DNA of 45,908 nucleotides from contig CAYLRY010000023.1 in NCBI GenBank assembly GCA_964386535.1, forward strand, positions 1 to 45,908, read 5' to 3'. How positions within the stretch are numbered: the stretch's first letter is position 1; every line of letters starts with the position of its first letter. Shown here one piece after another: positions 7,857 through 14,703 of this stretch. This DNA is from CAYLRY01 sp964386535 (lineage in GTDB: Bacteria > Chloroflexota > Dehalococcoidia > Dehalococcoidales > UBA3254). A program made the translations under genes and the position numbers. Under the pieces are notes generated by a model that ran no database searches, was not told the origin of the DNA, and was given only the letters and a program-made list of their open reading frames with translations.

Positions 7857-7857
7857 T
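7837..7857. promoter_or_regulatory. HAIR-like operator for HspR
   Basis: CTTGATA-N7-TGTCAAT has the 7-7-7 layout of the HspR-associated inverted repeat (consensus CTTGAGT-N7-ACTCAAG), with the TTGA/TCAA cores kept. It covers the -35 box and spacer of the hspR promoter, so binding would block RNA polymerase. Arm matches are imperfect, so the identification is an inference. Confidence 0.65.
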
Positions 7858-7903
7858 ACCTTATTTTATAGTAACTATTAACTTCAAGTTGTAAATATGT
7901 ATA

Positions 7904-7932
7904 TTGACTCACTTTTAAAATTTTGTTATTAT
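7904..7932 (+). promoter_or_regulatory. Divergent promoter for second MerR-type gene
   Basis: TTGACT (7904-7909), 17-base spacer, TATTAT (7927-7932). It reads toward the gene at 7997 and lies about 50 bases from the hspR promoter, in the opposite direction. Confidence 0.65.
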
Positions 7933-7996
7933 TTATTTCAGAGAATATAATAGTTTTAATAGCTAGTCTACTAATTGATAGCAAGGTGATTGGAAT

Positions 7997-8281
7997 ATGC
8001 CGGCTAATGACGGAAAGAAGATAAACTTAAAAAACGATAGAGACACAATCCCGAAATATACCATAGGAGTTGTTGTCAGGTTGACTGGTGTGGAAGCGGG
8101 ACGGATCCGAAGATTTGAAGAAGCTGGTCTAATTACACCAATTCGGACAGAAAGCAACCAACGGCTGTTTACCGATTCTGAGATGAGCTTAATAAAAGAA
8201 ATAGCAACACTGGAGGATGAGGGCGCTAATCTGGAAGGTATTAGGATAATCCTCGCCATGAGGCGTGGTGAAAGAAAATAA
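7997..8281 (+). CDS. MerR-family regulator, HspR-like, 94 aa
   Basis: A short MerR-type DNA-binding protein. The helix-turn-helix region is YTIGVVVRLTGVEAGRIRRF (about 21-40) followed by the wing EEAGLITPIRTESNQRLFTD and EDEGANLEGIRIIL, which resembles the NLAGI segment of HspR. There is no C-terminal effector domain and no metal-binding cysteines, so it is not a metal-sensing MerR. AAGGTGAT precedes the ATG. It is transcribed away from hspR and is followed after 28 bases by the ftsH relic, so it may once have controlled ftsH. With that target decayed it may be an orphan, or may act on the shared control region. Confidence 0.82.
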   Translation: MPANDGKKINLKNDRDTIPKYTIGVVVRLTGVEAGRIRRFEEAGLITPIRTESNQRLFTDSEMSLIKEIATLEDEGANLEGIRIILAMRRGERK

Positions 8282-8309
8282 GTACGATAGTAACTTGGAG
8301 TAAACGACT

Positions 8310-9221
8310 ATGGCAACCAAACATGAGAGGCAGTAGCAATTTTCCATAGGTTACATCGTCCTTATGGTGATTTTTCTGCTTCTATTACAGAGTTTCCTGA
8401 TGCCTTTAACCGCTCTGCAAAAAGTACCCTATAGCCAGTTTCTCACCGCTTTAGATAATAAAAATGTAGCCGAAGCTCAGATTGGCGAGGCTGAAATTAA
8501 CTGGAAAACTAAGGATGGCCTTTCGATGATAAGCGCCGGTTTACCCGGTATGGACGATAGCGAGTTTAACAGGCAATTGCGCTAGAGCGGCGCTAAGTTT
8601 ACCGGCAACATTCCCAGCAAGCTCTGGGCAGACATCTTGAGATGGATTGTTCCTATCGCCTTTTTTGTCCTGGTATGGGATTTATTCATTGGGCGGGTCG
8701 GTGGCCGTCAGCAGTTTCTCAGCTTTGGCCGCAGCCAGGCGCGGGTTTATAACCGCGGCTCGATGAATGTCAACTTAAACAGCGCCGCCGGGGTAGATGA
8801 GGCCAAGGCGGAGCTTCAGGAGGTGGTGGACTTTCTCAAGAACCCCAGGAAATATCAAGCACTGGGCGGACGGATTCCCAAGGGAATACTTTTGGTCGGT
8901 CCGTCAGGCACGGGTAAGACTCTCCTGGCAAGGGCTACTGCTGGTTAAGCCGGCGTGCCGTTCTTTAGCATGAGTGGTAGCGAGTTTGTCGAGATGTTTG
9001 TCGGCGTTGGCGCCGCCCGCGTTCGTGACCTCTTTGAGCAAGCCAAGAAAAATGCTCCCTGTATTGTCTTTATTGATGAAAGTGATACCATCGGTAAGCA
9101 GCGCGGTGGAGTAATGGCATTCAGGCACGAGGAGCATGAGCAGACGCTTAACCAGCTATTTACAGAGATGGACGGCTTTGACCCATATGATTATCGTTTT
9201 AGTTTTCACTGCAAATCTTAA
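8310..9221 (+). pseudogene. ftsH: ftsH relic with three in-frame stops, truncated
   Basis: One continuous reading frame encodes recognisable FtsH (membrane AAA+ metalloprotease): an N-terminal membrane segment (YIVLMVIFLLLLQSFLMP), the periplasmic domain, a second membrane segment (IVPIAFFVLVWDLFIG), then GILLVGPSGTGKTLLARA and IVFIDESD. It is interrupted by TAG at 8334-8336, TAG at 8583-8585 and TAA at 8946-8948, with no frameshift. At the last two sites intact FtsH proteins usually have Glu, so single-base GAG-to-TAG and GAA-to-TAA changes explain them. Homology stops after TEMDGFD; the second region of homology and the HExxH zinc protease domain are missing. Walker A has GPSG where GPPG is usual. 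The gene is non-functional. GGAG upstream of the ATG shows where it once started. Confidence 0.92.
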
Positions 9222-9231
9222 CCGGTAAATC

Positions 9232-10185
9232 CTATTTTAAACCATCCACAATTGTATTGGCCATATCTGTCAAAAAAGTAAAGTAAGAACCATCACCCGG
9301 TATTTGATGCGTGCTCAATTCTACTACCTTAACACCAGTTTCATTTCCAATAGCTTTAGCTACACCGGGTGAAGTACCAAGTTCGGCAAAGATAGCTTTC
9401 ACCCTGTTTTCTTCGATCAATTTTTTCAGAGCTGCCAGATCTCCGGCGGAAACCTCCGCCTGAGTGGAAATGCTTGGAATAATCGCCCCTACTATTTTGA
9501 ATCCATAGCGCTGAGCGAAGTATCCCATGGATTCATGACCGGTTACTAATTTACGGTCTTTCTGGGGTATGATGGCAATCTTCTCTGTGATTTGTTTATG
9601 AAGGGTTGTCAACCGGTTTTCCAGTTCGTATGCCTGGCTGGAAACATCAAGATTCAGTTCGTTCTTAAGTTGAGTGGAAAGGGCGTTAACTATGCTCTTC
9701 ATGGCTATAGGGTCGGTCCAGAGATGAGGGTCCGGTGATCCAACTTCATGGTGATGCTCATGTTGTTCTTCATAATTCCCTTCATCTCTATGTTCTCCAG
9801 TCACTTCTTCGTTTTCCCCAATGTATCGGACCGAAATGTAGTCTGAAGCGGTAAATACCTTTACTCCGCTTCTGCCAGCAGCTTCTATGGCTTTTAACAT
9901 CCCAGCTTCCAAGCCAAGACCATTTTGAATTACCATGTCAGCTTTATTGAGGGCTTCAATATCTTTAGCTGAAGGTTCCCAATCATGAGGGTCCAGACCA
10001 TTGGGGATAGAGACAACTACTTCGGCCTTATCTTCCAATAGTTCTTGGATGACAGCCCCCAGGACTGAATAAGTGACTAAGATGCTTTTTTTGTTTTGGT
10101 CAAATTTATTTTGCGATTGGCAAGATACAAATAAATAACTGGCTAAAAGCACACCCACCATGAAAAAATAAATCCATCTCTTCAT
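9232..10185 (-). CDS. Metal ABC transporter substrate-binding lipoprotein (ZnuA/TroA type)
   Basis: A 317-aa cluster A-I solute-binding protein for zinc or manganese, anchored outside the membrane. MKRW, a hydrophobic stretch and a lipobox-like FVSC (Cys22) form a lipoprotein signal. Metal ligands typical of the family are His67 in PHDWEPS, His154 in DPHLWTDP and His216 in TGHESMGYFAQRYG, plus a later acidic residue. A His-rich loop (EEQHEHHHE, about 139-147) sits before His154; such loops favour zinc. The ATG at 10185 has GGAG upstream; a longer open frame (to 10359) would put 58 residues ahead of the signal peptide and is rejected. No permease or ATPase gene is adjacent, so the rest of the transporter must be elsewhere or lost. 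Confidence 0.92.
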   Translation of the reverse strand: MKRWIYFFMVGVLLASYLFVSCQSQNKFDQNKKSILVTYSVLGAVIQELLEDKAEVVVSIPNGLDPHDWEPSAKDIEALNKADMVIQNGLGLEAGMLKAIEAAGRSGVKVFTASDYISVRYIGENEEVTGEHRDEGNYEEQHEHHHEVGSPDPHLWTDPIAMKSIVNALSTQLKNELNLDVSSQAYELENRLTTLHKQITEKIAIIPQKDRKLVTGHESMGYFAQRYGFKIVGAIIPSISTQAEVSAGDLAALKKLIEENRVKAIFAELGTSPGVAKAIGNETGVKVVELSTHQIPGDGSYFTFLTDMANTIVDGLK

Positions 10186-10371
10186 TACTTTCTCCAATAT
10201 AATATCAGCATTAAAGACCGGAATTAATCTCGTTGGTTTCCGGCTATTGCACCAATAGAAAACGAATGTGTTAATTAGAGGCTGATATTTCCTTTTCTCC
10301 TGGTTAACAAACAATAAATAAAATATACCAATTTGCTCTCTATTTTGAAATGGAATCACATTTAACCGGCT

Positions 10372-10401
10372 TTATTGATAATGATAATTCATTATCAATA
10401 A
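10372..10401. promoter_or_regulatory. Fur/Zur-like palindromic operator
   Basis: Arms of 13 bases pair perfectly around a 4-base centre; the core GATAATGATAATTCATTATC closely resembles the Fur-family consensus. On the minus strand a candidate promoter (TTGATT-N18-TATCAT) overlaps the site and would read into the metal-binding lipoprotein 187 bases away. Repression by a Zur or Fur protein in metal-replete cells is the natural reading. Confidence 0.72.
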
Positions 10402-10454
10402 TAAAATCAAGAGGCCTACCTCGCATATCATCTCCATTCAACCAAAATGGTCTT

Positions 10455-11500
10455 TTATCCCCGGGCCGGCTTTAATTTATCTTCAGCGTTTTGCCACAGG
10501 GGCAGCCAGCCCAGAGCCAGAAGCTGTACCCTGATATCCATTTTACCCGGAGGTATAGTACTGGCTCCACCTGTTCTTTACAGGATCGATCCTGGCAGCC
10601 AGGTAGACAGTATCGGTCTTAAAGTCATCTTCCAATTGCTGTATTCTTGGTAGAAAAGCTTTAACATTGTCTTCAGCCCTTGCTATTTTGCTAGATTCTT
10701 TCATAGAGCGGTTTACCCAATGCATCGTTAAGCCGGCTTTTCTTAAAGAACCAAACTTCTTTTTTACCCAGAAAGTCGCCCAGGATGGATGTCCTTAAGA
10801 TAAGGCTGTCTGAACTTGTTGCTGTCTGGCTTGGTCTTTTTCCCTTTCAACAGTTTCATGAGCATGTCTCAACCGTTCCTCGAAGGTGTCTGTATCTGCT
10901 GTATCGAAGCTGGAATGTCCATTTCCCGCTGCTCTTTCCAGGGTGAAGTAAGCAATAGTGAGATTAAAATATGTCCACGGCTTTTTAGGGGACCAGACTT
11001 CATTCCCAATGATCCGAGCAAGCTGGTAACGGTGGTGCTGAACCGCTCCCCCAGTAATTCTTCTGTTTCGGCCCGGGGCGGCGCAGCAAAGGACTTTAAA
11101 ATTGAAACAGGGACGCCGGCTATACTTCCGGGTAAATATTTTACAAATTCTACCTGCTCATGCAATCTTGTAATGCGCTCTCCTCTTTGAATCCAGGAAG
11201 CCAGTTCCTTATGCCACATATTTACCTGCTGAGTGGCAAACTCCTCAGCAGAAAGGCCTTTTTTATGGCATCATCTTCATTTATCCGGGATAAATAGTCC
11301 TTCTTTTTAAGATCTGGAAAAGAAAGCATCAGGTAAGTAAGGTCATTTTTGGAGTCAACCGCTATGGCTGGTATGCCGTCTATTCCAGCTTACAAAAAAA
11401 GGAACATAGAGGCTGGTCTTACCGCTGCCTGTCATCCTCACTCAGGCTGTATGAGTTACCAGGTATTTGAAATCATAATTATCCTATTCGTGGTTCAGGG
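10455..11500 (-). pseudogene. Decayed HerA-like (DUF87-type) ATPase gene
   Basis: Minus-strand frames join into one broken protein. Reading from about 11500: DNYDFKYLVTHTA, a TGA stop, then Walker A MTGSGKTSL (11409-11435); after a shift in the A7 run (11394-11400), GIDGIPAIAVDSKNDLTYL and MLSFPDL; after a second shift near the T6 run at 11259-11264, KKGLSAEEFATQQVNMWHK and SILKSFAAPPRAETEELLGE; then ISLLLTSPWKEQREMD and IPASIQQIQTPS; finally LAARIDPVKNRWSQYYTSG and, in another frame, MDIRVQLLALGWLPLWQ, ending at a TAA (10455). The order matches large bacterial HerA-type ATPases acting on DNA. Multiple shifts and stops make it non-functional. Confidence 0.78.
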
Positions 11501-11559
11501 GTATTCCTTAGATTACCGTAATTCCAGGATTTGGAAAGAAAAACATATTTCCGGTTTAA

Positions 11560-11588
11560 TTGACGCAATATGATGGCTGTGCTAGACT
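11560..11588 (+). promoter_or_regulatory. Promoter candidate for VOC-family gene
   Basis: TTGACG, 17-base spacer, TAGACT. It ends 73 bases before the start codon at 11662 and is the best match in this gap. Confidence 0.55.
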
Positions 11589-11661
11589 GAGGTCACAAAA
11601 ATAAGACTTCATCCCCCTCTTTTTAATTCCTGCTAAAAATTTTAATAACAAAGGAGTTTTC

Positions 11662-12126
11662 ATGGAAATTCAAACACAATTTAATCCTGTATACGGCAAA
11701 TTGCATCATGTGGGTGTGGTGGTCAGGGATATAGACAAAGCAATTTCTTACTTTGAGTCCTTAGGTATTGGGCCTTTTCAGATCCAGGAAGGTGTTCGCA
11801 CTATTACCATACCTTTTAAAGGCGAATTGCATGGTAAACCGGCAGAATGGAAGACAAAAATCAGCAACGCTAATCTGGGTGGGGTTGAACTAGAGTTGCT
11901 GGAGCCAGTGGAGGGAGAGCAAGCCCTGAAAGAGTCTCTGGATACTACCGGTGAAGGGCTGCACCATATTGGATTTTTAGCTAAAGATGTAGATACTGAG
12001 ATGAGTAAATGGACTCAAAAAGGATTAAAGGTTTGGACCTCCTCACAAAGAGATAACAAAACGGTATTCTGTTATTTTAAACCACCAGAAATTGGTAGAG
12101 TAGCAGTTGAATTAAGGCTGCCGTAA
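11662..12126 (+). CDS. VOC-family protein, methylmalonyl-CoA epimerase/glyoxalase-like
   Basis: A 154-aa protein of two paired beta-alpha-beta-beta-beta units. Metal-ligand positions of the vicinal oxygen chelate fold are visible: His16 in KLHHVGVVV, Glu in GGVELELLEP (about 78-81), His102 in LHHIGFLAKDVD and Glu150 in VAVELRLP. The HHVGVVVRDIDKAISYF start resembles methylmalonyl-CoA epimerase, but glyoxalase or dioxygenase-like roles share this pattern, and no mutase gene is nearby. AAGGAG lies five bases before the ATG. An alcohol dehydrogenase follows in the same direction after 99 bases, possibly with its own promoter. The substrate cannot be assigned from sequence. Confidence 0.85.
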   Translation: MEIQTQFNPVYGKLHHVGVVVRDIDKAISYFESLGIGPFQIQEGVRTITIPFKGELHGKPAEWKTKISNANLGGVELELLEPVEGEQALKESLDTTGEGLHHIGFLAKDVDTEMSKWTQKGLKVWTSSQRDNKTVFCYFKPPEIGRVAVELRLP

Positions 12127-12148
12127 TTGCGTTTTTTAACAATTCAGG

Positions 12149-12177
12149 TTGATTGCCCTTGAAAAAAGCCGTATATA
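12149..12177 (+). promoter_or_regulatory. Promoter candidate for alcohol dehydrogenase gene
   Basis: TTGATT, 17-base spacer, TATATA, 48 bases ahead of the start at 12226. A second TATACA lies further on without a well-spaced -35. Confidence 0.4.
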
Positions 12178-12225
12178 TAGTGTTATACATTTTTAAATAT
12201 TAAATATGAAGGAGGCTCACGACGC

Positions 12226-13257
12226 ATGAAAGCGGCTGTTATCAAAAGTACAGGTGTTTTTAAAGTAGAAGAGGTGCCTGAACCCAAACCGGCACCTGAT
12301 CAAATTAAGGTAAAATTGGCTTATTGCGGTATATGCGGTACAGATCCAGAGATTCTGGAAGACCGTTTCGGATTGATGAAAGGTGGAGATCCTTCACATA
12401 AACCCAGCGGACCGATGATTATCGGTCATGAAGCCTGCGGTACTATTGTGGAAATAGGTAGTAAGTGTAAACAAGGTTATAAAGTGGGGCAGAGAGTGGC
12501 TATGAATTTTAGAAGCCCGTGCGGGGCCTGCTATTATTGCAGGAATAAGATGGAGCACTTTTGCCAGCATGCCGTTCAGGCTTCTGGAGCATACGCTGAG
12601 TACGCCGTTTATAATGAAAGCGCCATCTACCCTCTTCCGGATAGCATTAGCTTTGAGCATGGCGCTATGCTGGAGCCGGTATCAGTGGCAGTGCATACAG
12701 TGGATATAGCTAATATCGCCCCCGGAAAATCCGTTTTGATTTCAGGCGCAGGCCCTATCGGTCTTTTAACAATGGAGTTGGCCATAAAGGCTGGGGCTGC
12801 TAATATCCTGGTTTCTGAGCCTATAGAAGAAAAGAGAAAAATAGCCAAAAAGCTGGGCGCTGATGCTGCGGCTGATCCTTTGAAGGAGAACCTGGTTGAG
12901 ATCGGCAGGAAGATGAACAACGGCCGCTTGTTTGATACTGTGATCGAGGCCTCAGGCAATCTGGGCGCGGCTAAACAGGCGGTCAGCCTGGCGGATAAAT
13001 GTGGTACAGTTGTCTGGGCTGCGGTTTATGCTTATGATAAGGATATCAGCATCAATCCGTTCTATATGTATGCCAATGAGTTGACAATACGCTCGGTTTT
13101 TATTTCTCCTTATTCTTTCCCCAGATCGATGAACTTATTGTCTAAACTGGATCTCGATTCATTGATTACCGATATATATCCTCTTAACGAAATCCAGGCA
13201 GCCTTCGAGAATCATAAGAAGGGCAAGTCAATCAAGACCCTGATTAAGACCACATAA
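12226..13257 (+). CDS. Zinc-dependent alcohol/polyol dehydrogenase (MDR family)
   Basis: A 343-aa medium-chain dehydrogenase. Catalytic zinc ligands are Cys37 in CGICGTD, His68 and Glu69 in GHEACG. The structural zinc site is the classic four-cysteine lobe Cys99, 102, 105 and 113 (CGACYYCRNKMEHFC). The Rossmann motif GAGPIGLLTMELA around residue 170 binds NAD(P). The closest feel is to sorbitol or threonine 3-dehydrogenases, but the substrate is not clear. AAGGAGG lies upstream of the ATG. It ends just before a perfect bidirectional terminator. With the VOC protein upstream it may form a small catabolic unit. Confidence 0.9.
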   Translation: MKAAVIKSTGVFKVEEVPEPKPAPDQIKVKLAYCGICGTDPEILEDRFGLMKGGDPSHKPSGPMIIGHEACGTIVEIGSKCKQGYKVGQRVAMNFRSPCGACYYCRNKMEHFCQHAVQASGAYAEYAVYNESAIYPLPDSISFEHGAMLEPVSVAVHTVDIANIAPGKSVLISGAGPIGLLTMELAIKAGAANILVSEPIEEKRKIAKKLGADAAADPLKENLVEIGRKMNNGRLFDTVIEASGNLGAAKQAVSLADKCGTVVWAAVYAYDKDISINPFYMYANELTIRSVFISPYSFPRSMNLLSKLDLDSLITDIYPLNEIQAAFENHKKGKSIKTLIKTT

Positions 13258-13267
13258 ACTAAAAAGC

Positions 13268-13296
13268 AAAAAGGGGGCGTCTAGCGCCCCCTTTTT
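13268..13296. terminator. Perfect bidirectional rho-independent terminator
   Basis: A 12-bp perfect stem AAAAAGGGGGCG / CGCCCCCTTTTT with a 5-base loop, T-rich on both strands. It separates the convergent dehydrogenase (plus) and epimerase (minus) genes. Confidence 0.95.
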
Positions 13297-13303
13297 CGGT
13301 ATT

Positions 13304-14275
13304 TTAAAACTTTAACGGTGGTAGACCAGCTTCCAGGCGGGCGTCATTGATGTGAATTTTCAGAGAAGTTTCTAGAGGAGCGCATTCAAAACCGAAATCT
13401 TCTTTACCGCGTTTCTGACTGACTTTCCAGGGCAGGCCGCCTCTGCCGGGGAAGACCATTGATTTGGTGCCGAAGGTTATCCTGGCACCAGGAATTAACT
13501 TACGCAGGGCTTCCGCCATATCTCTGGGACTAGTAGCGGGGCCGCCTACATTATAGACGGGGTGGGGGGATGAAGGGGCTTTCAGTAATCTTCGGGTTAA
13601 CTCTCCCAGATCATCCGCTGAAACCAGCGAGGAAAGTCCAGTCCCATCCATTTCCATGGCATAGGGTTTGCCGACTGCCACTGTTGACGGCATATCAGAC
13701 CAATACTGAGCAGGTGATCTTCCTCCATGACCATAACCGATAGTGGGACGCACACCGGTGAATTGTATGCCATATCTCTGGAAGTATTGACTGGCAATGA
13801 TTTCAGCGAAGAGTTTACAGACCGCATAGGAATGTGTGGGGTTGGTTTGGTCATCCTCGGTTACCTCCCTGTCCCCATACATGGACTGAGGACCATAAAC
13901 CGTCTCAGAACTGGCATATACCACCCGTTTTACATCCATCAAACGGGCTGCTTCGAAGGCATTGCACATACCCAGAGCATTGACTTTAGTACTTAGACGA
14001 GGGTCAGTGTTGACCTCAGCACCCATTACGAAGGCCCAGTTAACCATGGCATCTACGGGGTACAATTTCATAGCATTGAGGATATCCTCGAACTGAGATA
14101 CATCACCCCGAACATAATGGAATTTGCCCGCATACTCTTCAATGGACTTTAAAAACCACTCACGGGGAGGCATCAGGTCCATGGATACCACACTGGTTAC
14201 ATCAGGGTCACGCAGGAGATAATATACCGTTTTACGACCGAATAAGCCGCTGCCGCCAATCACAAGTGCTTTCAA
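13304..14275 (-). CDS. NAD-dependent epimerase/dehydratase (extended SDR)
   Basis: A 323-aa Rossmann enzyme. The nucleotide motif is GGSGLFG (7-13); an acidic residue at the end of strand 2 (SMDLMPP) favours NAD. The active site is Ser in YASSETVYGP (about 122-123) and Tyr150-x3-Lys154 in SYAVCK. GRSPAQYWSDMP and GVRPTIGYG are in the substrate-binding half. Sugar-nucleotide epimerases are the closest class; the true substrate is unknown. The start is TTG (14273-14275), chosen because AGGAGG lies six bases upstream. It stands alone and converges with the alcohol dehydrogenase. Confidence 0.88.
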   Translation of the reverse strand: MKALVIGGSGLFGRKTVYYLLRDPDVTSVVSMDLMPPREWFLKSIEEYAGKFHYVRGDVSQFEDILNAMKLYPVDAMVNWAFVMGAEVNTDPRLSTKVNALGMCNAFEAARLMDVKRVVYASSETVYGPQSMYGDREVTEDDQTNPTHSYAVCKLFAEIIASQYFQRYGIQFTGVRPTIGYGHGGRSPAQYWSDMPSTVAVGKPYAMEMDGTGLSSLVSADDLGELTRRLLKAPSSPHPVYNVGGPATSPRDMAEALRKLIPGARITFGTKSMVFPGRGGLPWKVSQKRGKEDFGFECAPLETSLKIHINDARLEAGLPPLKF

Positions 14276-14703
14276 ATTTTTCCTCCTAAGACTATTTTTG
14301 AACAGAAAAATAATATTTATGTCATATTTTGGTAGATATGATATTAAATACAGCGAATTACAGCGATAAACATGAGAGCTCAGTTAAATGACCGGTGATT
14401 TTAAACTTTTATTGGATTGAAATCCTCCCAGTATGTAATCCAATATCTCCATTTTTTGATTGAGTCTAGCTAATAATAAAAAGATTAAGGTCGCCGGGTG
14501 AATTCAGGTCAATGCCGGTAAAGGGAAATCGCCCTGTGTTTCACCTGACCGGATCTTGCTTTGACTTTAGCTAATTTGGTATACCTTGTCAAGCTTAACA
14601 AAAGCAAGGTCTGTATTGTTGGATGTCTGTATTAAGATTGCACTAACAACATCAGGTTGTTATAATTTAGTCAGCTTTAACCTGTGGAAAAAAGGAAAAA
14701 AAT
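14276..14703. other. 428-base intergenic region with RNA-like structure upstream of thrS
   Basis: No open frame of note. ATTGGATT near 14413 pairs with AATCCAAT near 14440. Around 14498-14555, GGTGAA pairs with TTCACC across about 40 bases, enclosing AGGG/CCCT with a 6-base loop. GTCTGTATT occurs twice, 16 bases apart, near 14610-14634. No T-box consensus (the AGGGTGGTACCGCG type) was seen, although it would be expected for a T-box thrS leader. The structured part lies upstream of the best promoter, so it is not obviously a thrS leader. Confidence 0.4.
14638..14666 (+). promoter_or_regulatory. thrS promoter
   Basis: TTGCAC, 17-base spacer, TATAAT. The spacer carries the inverted repeat AACAAC-ATCAG-GTTGTT, which could be an operator. 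It lies 37 bases before the thrS start. Confidence 0.65.

Noticed and set aside
7806..7996. CIRCE element (HrcA operator)
   Set aside because: No TTAGCACTC-N9-GAGTGCTAA-type repeat is found; the inverted repeat present has 7-7-7 HspR geometry.
8334..8948. Stop-codon recoding in ftsH (TAG/TAA read as amino acids)
   Set aside because: Both TAG and TAA occur, neighbouring genes end at the same codons, no recoding element is visible, and the protease half is missing. A pseudogene explains everything.
10447..10653. 68-aa plus-strand frame as a gene
   Set aside because: It is the reverse of the decayed HerA-like gene's C-terminal end and has no ribosome site.
11349..11573. 74-aa plus-strand frame as a gene
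   Set aside because: It overlaps the Walker A region of the minus-strand relic, lacks a ribosome site and has no recognisable motif.
14609..14634. Direct repeat GTCTGTATT twice as an iteron or CRISPR seed
   Set aside because: Only two 9-base copies; no array, spacer pattern or cas gene.
14276..14703. T-box riboswitch upstream of thrS
   Set aside because: The conserved T-box sequence and antiterminator-terminator pair are not present.
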